DNA from: a candidate division FCPU426 bacterium
GTDB lineage: Bacteria; Oederibacteriota; JAAXVQ01; JAUVAV01
Reading direction: 5' to 3'
Assembly (NCBI GenBank): GCA_030591525.1
Contig: JAUVAV010000024.1
Location: 1-49,761 of the forward strand
Length of the DNA stretch: 49,761 nt
Numbering within the stretch: position 1 is the stretch's first letter; every line of letters starts with the position of its first letter. Under the pieces are notes generated by a model. It saw nothing but the letters and a program-made list of their open reading frames with translations. It searched no databases and was not told the origin of the DNA. Below, one piece after another: positions 1-9,360 of this stretch. Position numbers and translations under genes: made by a program.

Positions 1-1087
1 CAAAACCTCCGCTGGTAGCGGTCAGGGTTTGGGAACCTGCCAACACCCGGCGAAGATCCACGTTAAACTGGGCAACTCCGCTGCTCATACTTTGGGGGCT
101 GTTAATCGAGCCTCCTCCTCCCAGGTCCGTAGCGCTCAGATTAACCGATGCGCTGGAAGAGACCCGGTTCCAGTAATCATCCGTGGCATATACTGATACG
201 CTGAAAGGCACACCCGCGGTCTGTTGGGCAACGGTTCCATAACGCCCCTCCCCGCTGGCAGCGCCCTCGCGCGGTGTCTGGCCCGGTCCCAGGATAATTA
301 ATTTCGTAGCTGAGCCGGCATTCACGGTAAAGGTACCGGAGGTGCTGGTAGTGATAGTCCCGGGATCAGGGCTGCAATTATAGGCTTCAAGATATATTCC
401 GCTGCTATTATAATACAACTGAATCCGGGGATAGGCCACGCCGTTCGTAAAGCTAACCGTATCCAGCAGCCCGGTGCTGGCTCCGTCCACGCCGCCGTTG
501 GGAGAGCGGAAAGAAACCGTGCCGTCAAAAGGCAGAACCGTGGCGCCCATATTATCCTGCGCCGTGACAGTAACATAATAAACTCCCCCCACATTCCAGG
601 TTCCGGGTAAAGTAAACGTGAATTGAGTCATGCGGAATACATGGATCGTCTTTTGTCCGGGATTAAAGCCCGTAGGACTGTCGGTGCCGGTATATACAGT
701 ATAATTACCCGTAGCGCCCGGAGTCAGGGTGGTGACAAACGGCGAATAACTGCTGTTTGAAATACCGGAATTTGTTTGATTTAAATATTGGGGACCGGTG
801 GGATTAAATGAGGCGGTAGTACTTGCCGTGTAAGTAACATTGGCATTCGTGGATACGTAATTATTACCATTAATCGAAGCGATTTTAAGATTAAAGGAAA
901 TACCGGCCACCTGGTCTTCTGCCGAACCGCTGAAACCGCTGCCATGAGTGAATGTTTCCCCTGGCGCTATGATTGCCAATTCATTCGTCGCGGCCCAGCC
1001 AGTGTTTGATACCGCCAATAAAAGGCCTAGAATAAATGGGAAAACCTTTACATATTTTAACCATAGAAAGCCATATTTATTAGGCAT
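1..1087 (-). CDS. Secreted Ig-like surface protein, 3' end cut by the window
   Basis: The frame is open from an ATG at 1087 to the window edge, giving about 362 residues with no stop, so the C-terminus is missing. Residues 1-33 form a signal peptide: a basic start, a hydrophobic stretch (VFPFILGLLLAVSNTGW) and an Ala-Ala cleavage region. The rest is rich in Thr, Ser, Gly and Asn with alternating hydrophobic residues, as in stacked beta-sandwich domains. The last visible part (DDYWNRVSSSASVNLSATD, then a GGSINSP segment) resembles the invasin/Big_1-type domains in other proteins of this window. The start is supported by AAAGGA nine bases upstream and by a consensus promoter at 1146-1174. It is probably a cell-surface or secreted protein, and by analogy with neighbours it may end in a FlgD-like sorting domain outside the window. 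Its specific function is unknown. Confidence 0.8.
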   Translation of the reverse strand, partial: MPNKYGFLWLKYVKVFPFILGLLLAVSNTGWAATNELAIIAPGETFTHGSGFSGSAEDQVAGISFNLKIASINGNNYVSTNANVTYTASTTASFNPTGPQYLNQTNSGISNSSYSPFVTTLTPGATGNYTVYTGTDSPTGFNPGQKTIHVFRMTQFTFTLPGTWNVGGVYYVTVTAQDNMGATVLPFDGTVSFRSPNGGVDGASTGLLDTVSFTNGVAYPRIQLYYNSSGIYLEAYNCSPDPGTITTSTSGTFTVNAGSATKLIILGPGQTPREGAASGEGRYGTVAQQTAGVPFSVSVYATDDYWNRVSSSASVNLSATDLGGGGSINSPQSMSSGVAQFNVDLRRVLAGSQTLTATSGGF

Positions 1088-1145
1088 CGGCTTTATTCCT
1101 TTCAAATTATTTGACAATATGTTTCAGCATGAACTAACATTTTTT

Positions 1146-1174
1146 ATTATACAAAAGGCTTAAATCTCTGTCAA
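1146..1174 (-). promoter_or_regulatory. Consensus sigma70 promoter for the 1-1087 gene
   Basis: Read on the minus strand, TTGACA (1174-1169) is followed by exactly 17 bases and TATAAT (1151-1146). Both hexamers match the housekeeping sigma consensus perfectly. The -10 lies about 58 bases upstream of the ATG at 1087. Confidence 0.75.
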
Positions 1175-1252
1175 ATTAAAACTATCTATCATATCTATCA
1201 TAATTAGTTTCGTCATTTAAAAATAAAACTTTACCTAAAAAAATACTTTTTT

Positions 1253-1430
1253 ATTTAGTATCTGTTGCGAAAAACCCTTTTTAACAGAATTCCCACACTT
1301 TGTCATTCCCAGCGCAGCGAGAAGTCTCCAAGGAAACTCTTATTTAAAAAAAATTCGTGGAGATTTCTCGGCTTCGCCTCGAAATGACAAGCTTAGGAAA
1401 ATTTACTTCCGTAACAGAAACTATTTAATA
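1253..1430. repeat. Nested repeat: TTAGTATCTGTTGCG shell around a TGTCATTC element
   Basis: The outer arms are ATTTAGTATCTGTTGCGAAA at 1253-1272 and an imperfect reverse complement, TTCCGTAACAGAAACTATTT, near 1407-1426. Inside lies a second inverted repeat, TTGTCATTCCCAGCGCAGCG at about 1300-1319, answered by CTCGAAATGACAA ending at 1390. The inner arms continue with GAGAAGTCTCC and GGAGATTTCTC. The same inner family occurs at 8510, 17110, 25295 and 36595, and the shell sequence recurs near 29858, 36690 and 47145. The right arm ends a few bases from the stop codon of the 1437-6368 gene. These look like small non-coding mobile (MITE-like) repeats. Confidence 0.7.
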
Positions 1431-1436
1431 TTTTTT

Positions 1437-4400
1437 CTATCTCACCAGGAATATTTTACCGGATTTTTTATCCCCATCTCCGGGATTTATTAAATATAAA
1501 TATATACCGGAAACGACATCTTCGCCGGCAGCGTTTTTTCCGTTCCAGGTCTGACGTCCGCAAACATTATCCAACCGGTGTACCAGCTCGCCGGAAACCG
1601 TGAAAATTTTAATCTCTGATTCCGGCGGCAGATTATCAAATTTCAAAACCCCTCCCTGCGCCTGACCCGGGTTAAAGGGATTCGGGAATACCACAATCTC
1701 TCCGGAATAAACCGGCGTGTGGGTCGGCGTTTTTGTCATAGTCAAGGTCGGCGTCGGAGTAATGGTCGGGGTATGCGTAAATAGCGGCGTTCGGGTCGGG
1801 GTAGGCGAAACAGTGCTCGTAACCGTGATCGTAGGCGTCAACGTACTGGTAGGAGTCGGCGTTCCGTTCGGAGACGCGGTGTAAGTCGCGGAGATAGTGC
1901 TGGTCATAGTAATAGTCGGAGTATTAGTAGGACTGCAAACCGGCGAATGGGACGGAGTCGGCGATATCGTGGACGTCCGGGTAATCGTCTGAGATGATGT
2001 CGCGGTCGGCGTAATAGTATAAGTAATGGTTCTGGTCGAGGTCATAGTAATGGTCGGTGTATTCGTGCCCGTAGCGCTGGGAGTCGGAGTCATGGTCCGC
2101 GTCGGCGTAAAAGTCCTGGTGCGTGTAACCGTGGAAGTAGGCGTAAAGACTGCCGCCTCGGTATGAACTATCCCGGAATAGGCCGTAAAAGGAGTTACCC
2201 CGCTCTTGTAATCCACGTGAGACTGGTTATCCCAGCCGGAAGCCGGAGCCGGATCAGTCAGCAGATAGGTCACGGTCAGATTCCCGCTCGCGCCGATATC
2301 CATGTTTCCCAGGTTCCAGGTAACCACTCCTCCGCCCGGAACCCCGCCGCCGGTGGATGAGACATAAGTCATGTTATCCGGTATGGGATCGGTCAGGATT
2401 ACGTCATAGGCAATACCCGAGAGATTCAGATAAGTAATCGAATATGTCAACTGTGATCCGATCTCAGCCTGGCCCGGCGCGGTCATGGTCAGATACATTT
2501 CCGGAACCGCTTCCGAGGCGGCCGGAGATTCAAACAGCGAATTATAAAAATAGCGCATCATGGGCGCGCGCGAATTACTGGTATATGGCAGGGAGTAGGA
2601 TGAGGTGTGCCCGATCAGGCAGGAGACCTTGCCCGCGCTGGTAATCCCGTGATAATACCCGTTCATGAATAAATAAGGATAGGCGTAATTCGGATCGCTA
2701 TCCAGCCGGGCCCGGTCAATTACAATAACCGAGGAAGAGCCGCCGTAAAACATGCTGCCATCGGCCAAACCGAAAGCGGCCTGGGAGGAACTGGGCAGAT
2801 ATGTCCATTGGCCCGTAGCCTGCCCGGCCGGAGCGTCCGGAAGCTCATTGACAAAACTCCAGGGCTTGACCGTGGTATCGATAAATCCCTGGGTAGTTAA
2901 CCAGTGGCCATGTCCGCCGTAAATCCAATCAGCCCGGGCCGGCGGCGTGGTGGAAATAACATCATTCTCAAAAGCATCAATGGAGATGCATTGCGCGTAA
3001 ATATGCGCATTGCCGTAAGTAAGATAAGTATCCAGTTCGGCTACGGTCTCTATGGCACTGTCAGTGGCCACGGCATTGGCCCGGCCCTCGTAATAAGCAA
3101 TGGAATAGTCACCGTACGAACCTCCGCCGTATCGCCCTATGGGATAAGCGCTCCAGTGCATCTGGATCAGCATGCTGTACTTGGGCAGGCCGCCGGCTCC
3201 CAGAAACATGGCGCCGTCATGATGATTGGCCGTGCTGGGACCCGCGATCTCGTCCTCATCCAGCACATCGGGCGAGGTGGAGGGCCAGTTATTGCCGTTC
3301 GTGTCCCGGATCCCGGCCGCGTTTAAATAGTTTCGGGCCGCGGTCCAGGTATTGCGGGGATCGGAATTTGCGCATATCGAGAAAAGCGGCGCGGCCCGCA
3401 ATTTGCGGAAAGTGGGAGCGTTAAAAGTCTCATCAGGATTAACCGGATCAAACTGGTGCACATGCACAATATTGGGCTGGCCCACATTCCAGGCCGTGAT
3501 AATTGTTGCGGCCGCGGTGGAATTGGAATGCGCGATTACAAAGGGACCGCCATGGTAAGCGGGGTTATTATAATAAGCATCCGTACGGATACACCGGGTG
3601 CGGGAAGGCGTGAAATCCGTCTCCTCGTATACCTTATAGGATTTAATGGTCCAGCATACCGGGATACCGTTCTTGAGCAGTTCGAAAACCAGACCATAGG
3701 CTCTCCACATGCCGTAATTCTGGTTGGTCCGGCTTCCATTAGTATCCATGGGAATGATCAGCGCGCCCCGTTCAAAAGTAATATCTGGATTCGGCGTAGC
3801 CGTAGGGCTTTGAGTCCAGGTTGAGGTAAGCGTAACGGTAGGCGTAGGCGTAGGACTGTAAACCGGGGACTCGGTCGGTGTGAGGGTAATCGTCGGCGTA
3901 GGGGTCATGGTCATGGTAATCGTGGAAGTGTAAATAACTATGGTAGGGGTCGGAGAAATTGTGGGAGAATGAGTATAAGTAGCGGAAATCGTAGGCGTCG
4001 GGGTGGTGGTCGGCGTGTGCGTCGGGGTGACAGTCGGGGTATTCGTGGGTGTGGCCGTAGGCGTAGGCGTGGGCGGGATTTCATATTCCAGGTTGATCTG
4101 TGAAATCCGGGGCGAGACACTGGAATCAGTGGTGACAAGCTCGGCCTTCCATTTCAAACGCATGCCCTCATACCCGCCATCGAAAATCACGGCCGCGCCG
4201 GGCGTGGCCTGAATCCAGTACTCATGCGGATCAGCCAACTGGCCATTGGCCGAGAGCCAGTAACTAACCGTGGTATCCGGGGGAATATTATCCGTGGCTG
4301 TCAGGGTAACCGAGTAGAAATTCTCCGTGGAATTCACCACAATGGTTGATTGGGCCCATCTGGGCTGCTCGTAAATCGGGCCGTATTTATTAATCCGGGC

Positions 4401-6368
4401 CTCCCCGCCACCCAGCAGCCAGTACTCCCCGTTCCAGTCCAGGGAATTGATGGATGAGGCCGCGTAATTGACCAGGTCAGCAGAGATATCCACGGCTGAT
4501 TCCCAGTCGTATTTATTCAGCTTGGCATTGGCGCCGCCGATAAACCAGTACTGGTCGTTCGGGCTGTAGGCCAGGGTCTTTACCGTATCGCTCTCAAAAC
4601 CCGGCAGTTCTTCCCATCCCCACCACCCGAAATCCTTATCATATATCCTCACCCTCTGGGGCGAGGTAACGCCGCCTACCAGAAAACGGTGATACCCGTC
4701 TACATTGGCATAACCAATGGCATTAATATCCGTAAAACCCGAGGTCAGGCTGGTAAAGCTTGAGCCGTCGTAGCGAGCCAGGCTTCCGGAACCTCCTCCG
4801 ATAAGCCATATGCCTCCCCCGGAACTTATGCCCTTAACCGCATCCGTGGCTCCAAACACTCCGGACAGGTCAAGATTGGTGAAACTGCTCCCATTGTAAC
4901 TTTTGAGCTGCCGGTCCGTGCCGCCGATCAGCCAGTATGACCCGTTCCAGCTGATGGATTTTACACTACCGCTGAATCCCGCGGTTAAATCCGAGGCGGT
5001 TGCGCCGTTATATCTCACCAGTTTGGCCGCGCTCCCGCCGATCAGCCAGTAGGTTCCATTTCCGTGCAGGGCCTGAACATTCTCACCGCCCCAGCCCGCG
5101 TTCGTGAGCGCATCACTGATATCCGCAAAAGAAACGCCGTTGTAGCGATTAAGGGTCTCATTGTTCCCTCCCAGCAGCACCACCCCGTTGCTGTCCGCAG
5201 CCATGGCATTGATTATCTCTATGCCGAAATCCTTGATATTGCCTGAAACATCAGAATATGTTTCGCTGGAAAAACTGTCGGTCCGGCTGTTCATGCGCGC
5301 CTGTCCGCCGCCCAGCAGCCATTGGCTGTTCCCGAATTCCAAGGCATAGACCGGATTATTGCTCCCGAACCCGTCAAGATTACCCGATTGATTATCCCAG
5401 GTGCTGCCGTCCCAGGCATACACGATTGCTGCCTGACCGGTCCCGTTGCCTCCCATCAGCCAATAGGTCCCGTTATGGTCCAGGGAAAAAACATTTATCA
5501 TGAGGGGGATATTGCTTGATAAATCCGCGAAAGTGCTGCCGTTATACGATACCAGCTTGCTGCCGCTGCCGCCGATCAGCCATAAGTTGTTGGTACTGTC
5601 CCATCCGATCGAACGCACGATGTTCGTTCCAAAGGCCGAACTCTGCAGCGCGGGACTCAGATCCGTAAATGTGCCTGACTTATATTTGCACAGATTGCCG
5701 CCGTCGCCGCCAATAAGCCAGTACTCGTCAGTATTGTTAAATCCTATGGCATAGGCATTGGTCGCACCGGCAAAGTATCCGGCCGAGCCGGCCAGGTTCG
5801 TAAACGAGCTTCCATTATATTTATTCAACCGGCCGCCATTTCCCGCGATCAGCCAGAAATTCTCGCTGGCGCCCCCGCCGTAGCGAATGGCATTAATATC
5901 TTCGCTCGTCCAACTTAAAAGATTTCCGGATTGGTCAATAAATGAGGCGCCGTTGTATGAATTCAGCTTTTTGCCGGCGCCGCCAACCAGCCATAAACCG
6001 TCATGGTACCAGACGGCATTGACCTGGCTGTTCTCAAAGCTTTGGAGATCCGCGGAGAGATTAGTCCAGATGGAACCATTGAAGCTATTCAGCTTGGCGC
6101 CCGCGCCTCCTGCCAGCCAGATGCTCCCATTATAATGAATAGAGCGAACCTGGCCGCCCCAATTTACCAGCCCGCCGGGCTGACTAAAAGTATAATTCGA
6201 GGGAAGATGCACCTCTCCACTTATTGTATCCCAAACTGCGGTAGTCGTGCCTGGATCTTTATAATTGGTGGTATTGAAATTCTCGGTAAAAGTGGCGGCC
6301 CGCGCTGCCAGGGGCCAGAGCAATAACCCGGCTGCGGCATATATTATCAGGCTGGATTTTCTTGGCAT
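1437..6368 (-). CDS. Giant secreted propeller-like protein with Thr/Pro linkers and FlgD-like C-terminal domain
   Basis: I place the start at the ATG at 6368 (1643 residues). The in-frame ATG at 6389 would put the GGGAG ribosome site inside the gene, and the 6368 start begins directly with a signal peptide ([20 protein letters not shown] then AARA). Residues about 40-690 hold roughly 14 repeats of about 47 residues built on W-L-I-G-G and a K-L-x-x-Y-N-G-S-S-F motif, as expected for beta-propeller blades. Two Thr/Pro linkers (about 763-860 and 1407-1552) flank an unrecognised domain containing IPMDTNGS and GGHGHW, followed by a DUF11-type domain ([17 protein letters not shown]). The protein ends with a FlgD/type IX-like domain starting PNPFNPGQ and finishing KIFLVR. 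It is likely surface exposed; its ligand is unknown. A weak promoter candidate is TTGCTT (6436-6431), 17 bases, TATTTT (6413-6408). Confidence 0.88.
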   Translation of the reverse strand: MPRKSSLIIYAAAGLLLWPLAARAATFTENFNTTNYKDPGTTTAVWDTISGEVHLPSNYTFSQPGGLVNWGGQVRSIHYNGSIWLAGGAGAKLNSFNGSIWTNLSADLQSFENSQVNAVWYHDGLWLVGGAGKKLNSYNGASFIDQSGNLLSWTSEDINAIRYGGGASENFWLIAGNGGRLNKYNGSSFTNLAGSAGYFAGATNAYAIGFNNTDEYWLIGGDGGNLCKYKSGTFTDLSPALQSSAFGTNIVRSIGWDSTNNLWLIGGSGSKLVSYNGSTFADLSSNIPLMINVFSLDHNGTYWLMGGNGTGQAAIVYAWDGSTWDNQSGNLDGFGSNNPVYALEFGNSQWLLGGGQARMNSRTDSFSSETYSDVSGNIKDFGIEIINAMAADSNGVVLLGGNNETLNRYNGVSFADISDALTNAGWGGENVQALHGNGTYWLIGGSAAKLVRYNGATASDLTAGFSGSVKSISWNGSYWLIGGTDRQLKSYNGSSFTNLDLSGVFGATDAVKGISSGGGIWLIGGGSGSLARYDGSSFTSLTSGFTDINAIGYANVDGYHRFLVGGVTSPQRVRIYDKDFGWWGWEELPGFESDTVKTLAYSPNDQYWFIGGANAKLNKYDWESAVDISADLVNYAASSINSLDWNGEYWLLGGGEARINKYGPIYEQPRWAQSTIVVNSTENFYSVTLTATDNIPPDTTVSYWLSANGQLADPHEYWIQATPGAAVIFDGGYEGMRLKWKAELVTTDSSVSPRISQINLEYEIPPTPTPTATPTNTPTVTPTHTPTTTPTPTISATYTHSPTISPTPTIVIYTSTITMTMTPTPTITLTPTESPVYSPTPTPTVTLTSTWTQSPTATPNPDITFERGALIIPMDTNGSRTNQNYGMWRAYGLVFELLKNGIPVCWTIKSYKVYEETDFTPSRTRCIRTDAYYNNPAYHGGPFVIAHSNSTAAATIITAWNVGQPNIVHVHQFDPVNPDETFNAPTFRKLRAAPLFSICANSDPRNTWTAARNYLNAAGIRDTNGNNWPSTSPDVLDEDEIAGPSTANHHDGAMFLGAGGLPKYSMLIQMHWSAYPIGRYGGGSYGDYSIAYYEGRANAVATDSAIETVAELDTYLTYGNAHIYAQCISIDAFENDVISTTPPARADWIYGGHGHWLTTQGFIDTTVKPWSFVNELPDAPAGQATGQWTYLPSSSQAAFGLADGSMFYGGSSSVIVIDRARLDSDPNYAYPYLFMNGYYHGITSAGKVSCLIGHTSSYSLPYTSNSRAPMMRYFYNSLFESPAASEAVPEMYLTMTAPGQAEIGSQLTYSITYLNLSGIAYDVILTDPIPDNMTYVSSTGGGVPGGGVVTWNLGNMDIGASGNLTVTYLLTDPAPASGWDNQSHVDYKSGVTPFTAYSGIVHTEAAVFTPTSTVTRTRTFTPTRTMTPTPSATGTNTPTITMTSTRTITYTITPTATSSQTITRTSTISPTPSHSPVCSPTNTPTITMTSTISATYTASPNGTPTPTSTLTPTITVTSTVSPTPTRTPLFTHTPTITPTPTLTMTKTPTHTPVYSGEIVVFPNPFNPGQAQGGVLKFDNLPPESEIKIFTVSGELVHRLDNVCGRQTWNGKNAAGEDVVSGIYLYLINPGDGDKKSGKIFLVR
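1712..2148 (-). repeat. Low-complexity Thr/Pro-coding repeat, C-terminal linker
   Basis: A roughly 435-base tract encodes about 145 residues that are almost all Thr, Pro, Ser and Ile/Val (units such as [11 protein letters not shown]). It separates the DUF11-like domain from the C-terminal FlgD-like domain. It is a degenerate short-period repeat at DNA level and a likely site of length variation. Confidence 0.8.
3788..4078 (-). repeat. Low-complexity Thr/Pro-coding repeat, central linker
   Basis: About 290 bases encode a Thr/Pro/Ser-rich spacer ([17 protein letters not shown] type) between the propeller-like region and the unrecognised central domain. On the plus strand it reads as GT-rich runs, which create long but spurious open frames on both strands. 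Confidence 0.8.
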
Positions 6369-6530
6369 ATTACATAAATCTCCCAACATTTGTTAAAACC
6401 CAAAACCAAAATAAAAATTTCACAAAGTGGAAGCAACCGGTTTTAAAACAAGCCTCAAATCACGGAATTGGTCCAAATGAAAATTGACCTTTAGGATGAT
6501 TTCATTTTTGTCATTGCCGGCCACACGGAT

Positions 6531-6608
6531 GTAGGGGCGTTTAATTAAACACCCCTACACAAATGATATACTTGCCACTCTGCTGGGCGACGCCTGCGTC
6601 GCCCCTAC
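6531..6608. repeat. Two GTAGGGG palindromes, the second supplying a stop codon
   Basis: Positions 6531-6558 form a near-perfect palindrome with arms GTAGGGGCGTTTAA and TTAAACACCCCTAC. A second palindrome follows at 6585-6604 (GGGCGACGCC and TGCGTCGCCC) and continues CTAC to 6608. The stop codon of the PorV-OmpA gene is the CTA at 6605-6607, that is, part of the repeat's right arm. The family recurs at 12475, 27691, 29841, 43512 and 48433. Confidence 0.75.
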
Positions 6609-8254
6609 TGGGTTACCACCTCAAAAGAAACCAATGATTTCCCCGGCTGCTTTCCCGGTTCTCCGCTTTTAGTGATAATATTCGTGTGCTTGATGCGATA
6701 GCGCATGGTCAGAAACCGGGCCACATACTTGGCGCGAGCCCCGGCCAATTCCGTATTATTTCCGGCATAGCCGATAATTGTAATCCGATCGTCAGGATAT
6801 CTCTCCAGCAGGCTCCCCATCTGAGCCAGGGCGCGTTTAGCCTCGGAGACAAATGTTGTCTTATCCCGCTTGAAGGTGATAGGCGGCAGCATTCCGGATT
6901 TAATCCGACTTGAAATCCGTTGCAATGATTTACGCAATTGCTGCTGCCGGATTTTTTTTGCATTGGCTTGCGCCGCCGATTTAGTTTTGGTTTCAACTCC
7001 GCTTGCAAGCTTTGGGATATTAGTTTCAGATTTAATACTGGTTTGGGGTTCTGATTCTGATCCTGTTCCTTCCTGGGCTGTTGCTTTCAAACCTTTACCT
7101 GGCTGCTTTTTCGGCTTTGCTTTTATTCCGGGTAAAACTCCGGCTTTGGTTTGGGAAGGCGGAAGCAGATCCGCGGTTGCGGCCCGGGAAGACACAGCGC
7201 TCTTGCCGGGCAGAAAAACCACGGTCAGCGAAACACGATGAACGGATCCCAGTTCACCGTAAGGAACAAATGCATAATCCAACTGATATTTTAGGCCTTC
7301 GGTGCTGACCGCAAACCCGGCTCCTGTCGTCAGTCCGGCCAGGCCATCCATATCCTTTATTTCATGGCCCAGCTTATAACCCGCTCGTACCGCAAATTCG
7401 GTATGCGGAGTAATATGGGCATACTCCCCTCCCAGGGAAATTTTCACTTGATTGTCGATAGGGATTAAAACATCCAGCCCTAAGGTCCCCCGGCCGTAGG
7501 GAGACAAAACCTCTTGGGCGAGATATCCCGCTCCGACGCGAAAATTGATAGGCATCAACTTATCCGAGGTCATACCCAGATTCTGCGCCACCAGGCCCAG
7601 GCGCCATCCTTTATCCTGCACTCCGGATTTATACTCTCCCTGCCAGCCGCCGATCCGGATTAACTCCTGGGATGATAACTGCTCGGTCTGCCGCCAGATC
7701 GCGCCGATGTCCAGCCCTCCGCCGAAAATATTGGCCTCGTCTATAGTTTCGCTGACGAGCCTTATTCCGGCGCCGACCAATACATTTTGCAGAAAAGGAG
7801 TTCCGGTAGGAAATATTCGGGAGAGTTTCTGGGAAAAAACGCCGACTAAAGCGATTTGCAAAGCCGAAGCTTGGCCGTCCGTACCGGCATAATTGCCCGA
7901 GACATCTTCCAGGGTTTTTTCAATAGTCCCCCCGCGTACCACAGTAATTCCGCCGCCGGCCGCACCCAGAGGTCCCAGCGGCATGCCAAAAGCCAGATAT
8001 TCGGTACCGATATCCTGTACCCAAAAAGTATGGATAAAACCAGCTGTTGGAGCGGTAAGCTGGACCAGGCCGGCGGGATTCCAGTAAAGAGTATCCAGCC
8101 CGTCGCCCAGGGCAATATACGTTTCACCCATGGCAGCCGGCCGGACGCCTTGCCCGGCTTTGAGGAAATTGGCGTTCGTAGTCCCAGGGCCGCCGGCTTC
8201 GGCCGTTGAGATTATGAGAAATACTATACCCCATATTGCAATATATTTTTTCAT
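6605..8254 (-). CDS. PorV/PorQ-type outer-membrane barrel fused to an OmpA-like domain
   Basis: The 549-residue protein has a signal peptide (MKKYIAIWGIVFLIISTAEA). It then shows the PorV/UPF0164 signature: GQGVRPAAMGETYIAL followed by LYWNPAGL, then Gly-rich amphipathic strands to about residue 340. A polar linker rich in Lys, Gln, Ala and Ser spans about 350-450. Residues about 455-549 look OmpA-like: ITFKRDKTTF, a following IGYAGNNTE segment, and ARAKYVARFL, which matches the usual helix of peptidoglycan-binding OmpA domains. The fusion would tie a barrel to the cell wall. The start is supported by GAGGTGAG upstream and a promoter at 8336-8364. The last codon and stop overlap a palindromic repeat, so the original C-terminus may have been altered. 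The 1437-6368 gene downstream carries a type IX-like C-terminal domain and could be a client. Confidence 0.82.
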   Translation of the reverse strand: MKKYIAIWGIVFLIISTAEAGGPGTTNANFLKAGQGVRPAAMGETYIALGDGLDTLYWNPAGLVQLTAPTAGFIHTFWVQDIGTEYLAFGMPLGPLGAAGGGITVVRGGTIEKTLEDVSGNYAGTDGQASALQIALVGVFSQKLSRIFPTGTPFLQNVLVGAGIRLVSETIDEANIFGGGLDIGAIWRQTEQLSSQELIRIGGWQGEYKSGVQDKGWRLGLVAQNLGMTSDKLMPINFRVGAGYLAQEVLSPYGRGTLGLDVLIPIDNQVKISLGGEYAHITPHTEFAVRAGYKLGHEIKDMDGLAGLTTGAGFAVSTEGLKYQLDYAFVPYGELGSVHRVSLTVVFLPGKSAVSSRAATADLLPPSQTKAGVLPGIKAKPKKQPGKGLKATAQEGTGSESEPQTSIKSETNIPKLASGVETKTKSAAQANAKKIRQQQLRKSLQRISSRIKSGMLPPITFKRDKTTFVSEAKRALAQMGSLLERYPDDRITIIGYAGNNTELAGARAKYVARFLTMRYRIKHTNIITKSGEPGKQPGKSLVSFEVVTQ

Positions 8255-8335
8255 AATACACTCACCTCATATGTCCACAGTCTATCACAAAATATGCAAT
8301 TAATCCAGCAATTTATTTCTTCTATTATATATTCT

Positions 8336-8364
8336 ATTATATATCAACCTAGGCGTTTGAGCAA
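8336..8364 (-). promoter_or_regulatory. Probable sigma70 promoter of the PorV-OmpA gene
   Basis: On the minus strand TTGCTC (8364-8359) precedes TATAAT (8341-8336) with a 17-base spacer. A second TATAAT at 8329-8324 has no partner at a proper distance. The leader to the ATG at 8254 is about 80 bases. Confidence 0.55.
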
Positions 8365-8403
8365 TTAGTCGGTTTTTTGAGAGGAGGTAATAGAAAGTAG
8401 ACC

Positions 8404-8480
8404 GCATTTGAGATATTTTATCTAATTTCCACTATCGAATCTCAAATGCTCTGGAGCCTGAGCAAATAATTGCTCAGGCT
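8404..8480. repeat. Paired inverted repeats with a GCTCAGGCT hairpin
   Basis: AGCCTGAGCAA (8455-8465) and TTGCTCAGGCT (8470-8480) form a perfect 11-bp stem with a 4-base loop. Next to it, GCATTTGAGAT (8404-8414) pairs with ATCTCAAATGC (8439-8449). The core AAATGCTCnGGCTCC is shared with the middle layer of the nested element at 25352-25521. On the coding (minus) strand no U tract follows the stem, so an intrinsic terminator is not supported. Confidence 0.6.
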
Positions 8481-8509
8481 TCTGGTTTTTAGGGGCATTT
8501 GTGTTGCTT

Positions 8510-8598
8510 TGTCACTCTGAACGCACTGAGAAATTTCCATGGAAACGTTTAATTCAAAATGATGTTCGGGAATTCCTCGCTAAGGCCCAGGAATGACA
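8510..8598. repeat. TGTCATTC-family inverted repeat, diverged copy
   Basis: Left arm TTGTCACTCTGAACGCACTG begins at about 8509. The right arm is GGCCCAGGAATGACA, ending at 8598. The inner portions match the family pattern (GAGAAATTTCC and GGGAATTCCTC). It lies downstream of the HAMP gene and is the most diverged of the five copies. Confidence 0.6.
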
Positions 8599-8666
8599 TA
8601 CACAAGTTTACAACATTGCAACAAAACTTCTCAAGCAGGAAAAAAATCCTTATTCCTCAATAGAAA

Positions 8667-9227
8667 CTAAACAATATAAAAATCCGCAATTTGTTCCGTA
8701 GTTTCCCGAATATACTTGATTTCCTCAATGATTTTGTCTTTCTCGGGTTTTCCGACATTTTTGGCCAGGGAATCCTCGATTACTCCCACGGCCTCCTGTA
8801 TATCTTTAAGTTTCTGGCGGTCCTGCCGGACCTGGCTTCTGACCTTATCCGTCATATCATTAAAAGCCGACTCCAACTCCCTCATTTCATCGCCTTTCCG
8901 CAAATTAACCTGGATCTTGAAATTACCGTTTGCCAGTTCGCGGATGCACATAACAAAACGGAAAAGAGGACCGGCTACTTTGTGGGACAGATAAACGCCC
9001 ACTGTTATATTGCATAAGGTGAGAAAAAGAATGATCGCCAGTACAACTTTATAAATAAAATAAATATTCGCGCCCGGAATATCCGGCTTGGGCTGGGAAA
9101 AAACGTATAACAGAGCCAGTCCTACAATGACCATTTCTACAAACATGGTAAAAATCAAAACCAGCGAGTACTTAAATTGCAGATCCATATTAATGTAAAT
9201 CTGTTTTCTTTTAAATGTCTGAGCCAC
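8667..9227 (-). CDS. Small two-helix membrane protein with a HAMP domain
   Basis: The 186-residue protein starts at GTG 9227, with GAGGTG just upstream. It has two hydrophobic helices at about residues 20-45 and 58-82 with a short outer loop (FSQPKPDIPGANIYF). A HAMP-like segment follows: VAGPLFRFVMCIRELANGNF, then a DEMRELESAFNDM motif. The end is a coiled coil (about 130-186) with no kinase, GGDEF or methyl-accepting signalling domain. It resembles the N-terminal half of a chemoreceptor and is a clear relative of the 36010-36537 protein. It may pass a membrane signal to a partner or be a structural element of the surface apparatus. A weak promoter candidate is TTGAAT (9316-9311), 17 bases, TAAGAT (9293-9288). 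Confidence 0.8.
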   Translation of the reverse strand: MAQTFKRKQIYINMDLQFKYSLVLIFTMFVEMVIVGLALLYVFSQPKPDIPGANIYFIYKVVLAIILFLTLCNITVGVYLSHKVAGPLFRFVMCIRELANGNFKIQVNLRKGDEMRELESAFNDMTDKVRSQVRQDRQKLKDIQEAVGVIEDSLAKNVGKPEKDKIIEEIKYIRETTEQIADFYIV

Positions 9228-9360
9228 TTTTTCACCTCACATTTATTTAATATTATAGTATTTTTTTATATTCTTTTATATGCAGGCATCTTATCCGCTT
9301 CGCAGATATAATTCAACTTAAATTTGCTTGTTTTCTTTCCACGAGTTTTACCATCCCCTG

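Larger units (their letters stand above)
1088..1436. other. Intergenic region: promoter plus nested inverted repeats
   Basis: No gene is visible in these 349 bases. Positions 1088-1174 hold the leader and promoter of the downstream gene. From about 1253 to 1430 there is a two-layer inverted repeat described in its own entry. The remainder (1175-1252) is AT-rich with no feature I can support. Confidence 0.6.
8255..8666. other. Intergenic region with promoter and several inverted repeats
   Basis: No gene is visible. From right to left it holds a TGTCAT-type repeat (8510-8598), a perfect hairpin (8455-8465 with 8470-8480), an 11-base inverted repeat GCATTTGAGAT (8404-8414 with 8439-8449), and the promoter and leader of the PorV-OmpA gene. 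Confidence 0.6.

Noticed and set aside
2904-3824. Long plus-strand open frames opposite the 1437-6368 gene
   Set aside because: They are antisense to a clearly coding frame with signal peptide, repeats and C-terminal domain; their products show no domain.
8455-8480. Intrinsic terminator
   Set aside because: The U tract follows the stem only on the plus strand, where no gene ends; on the coding strand the stem is followed by CCAGAGC. It matches a dispersed repeat family instead.
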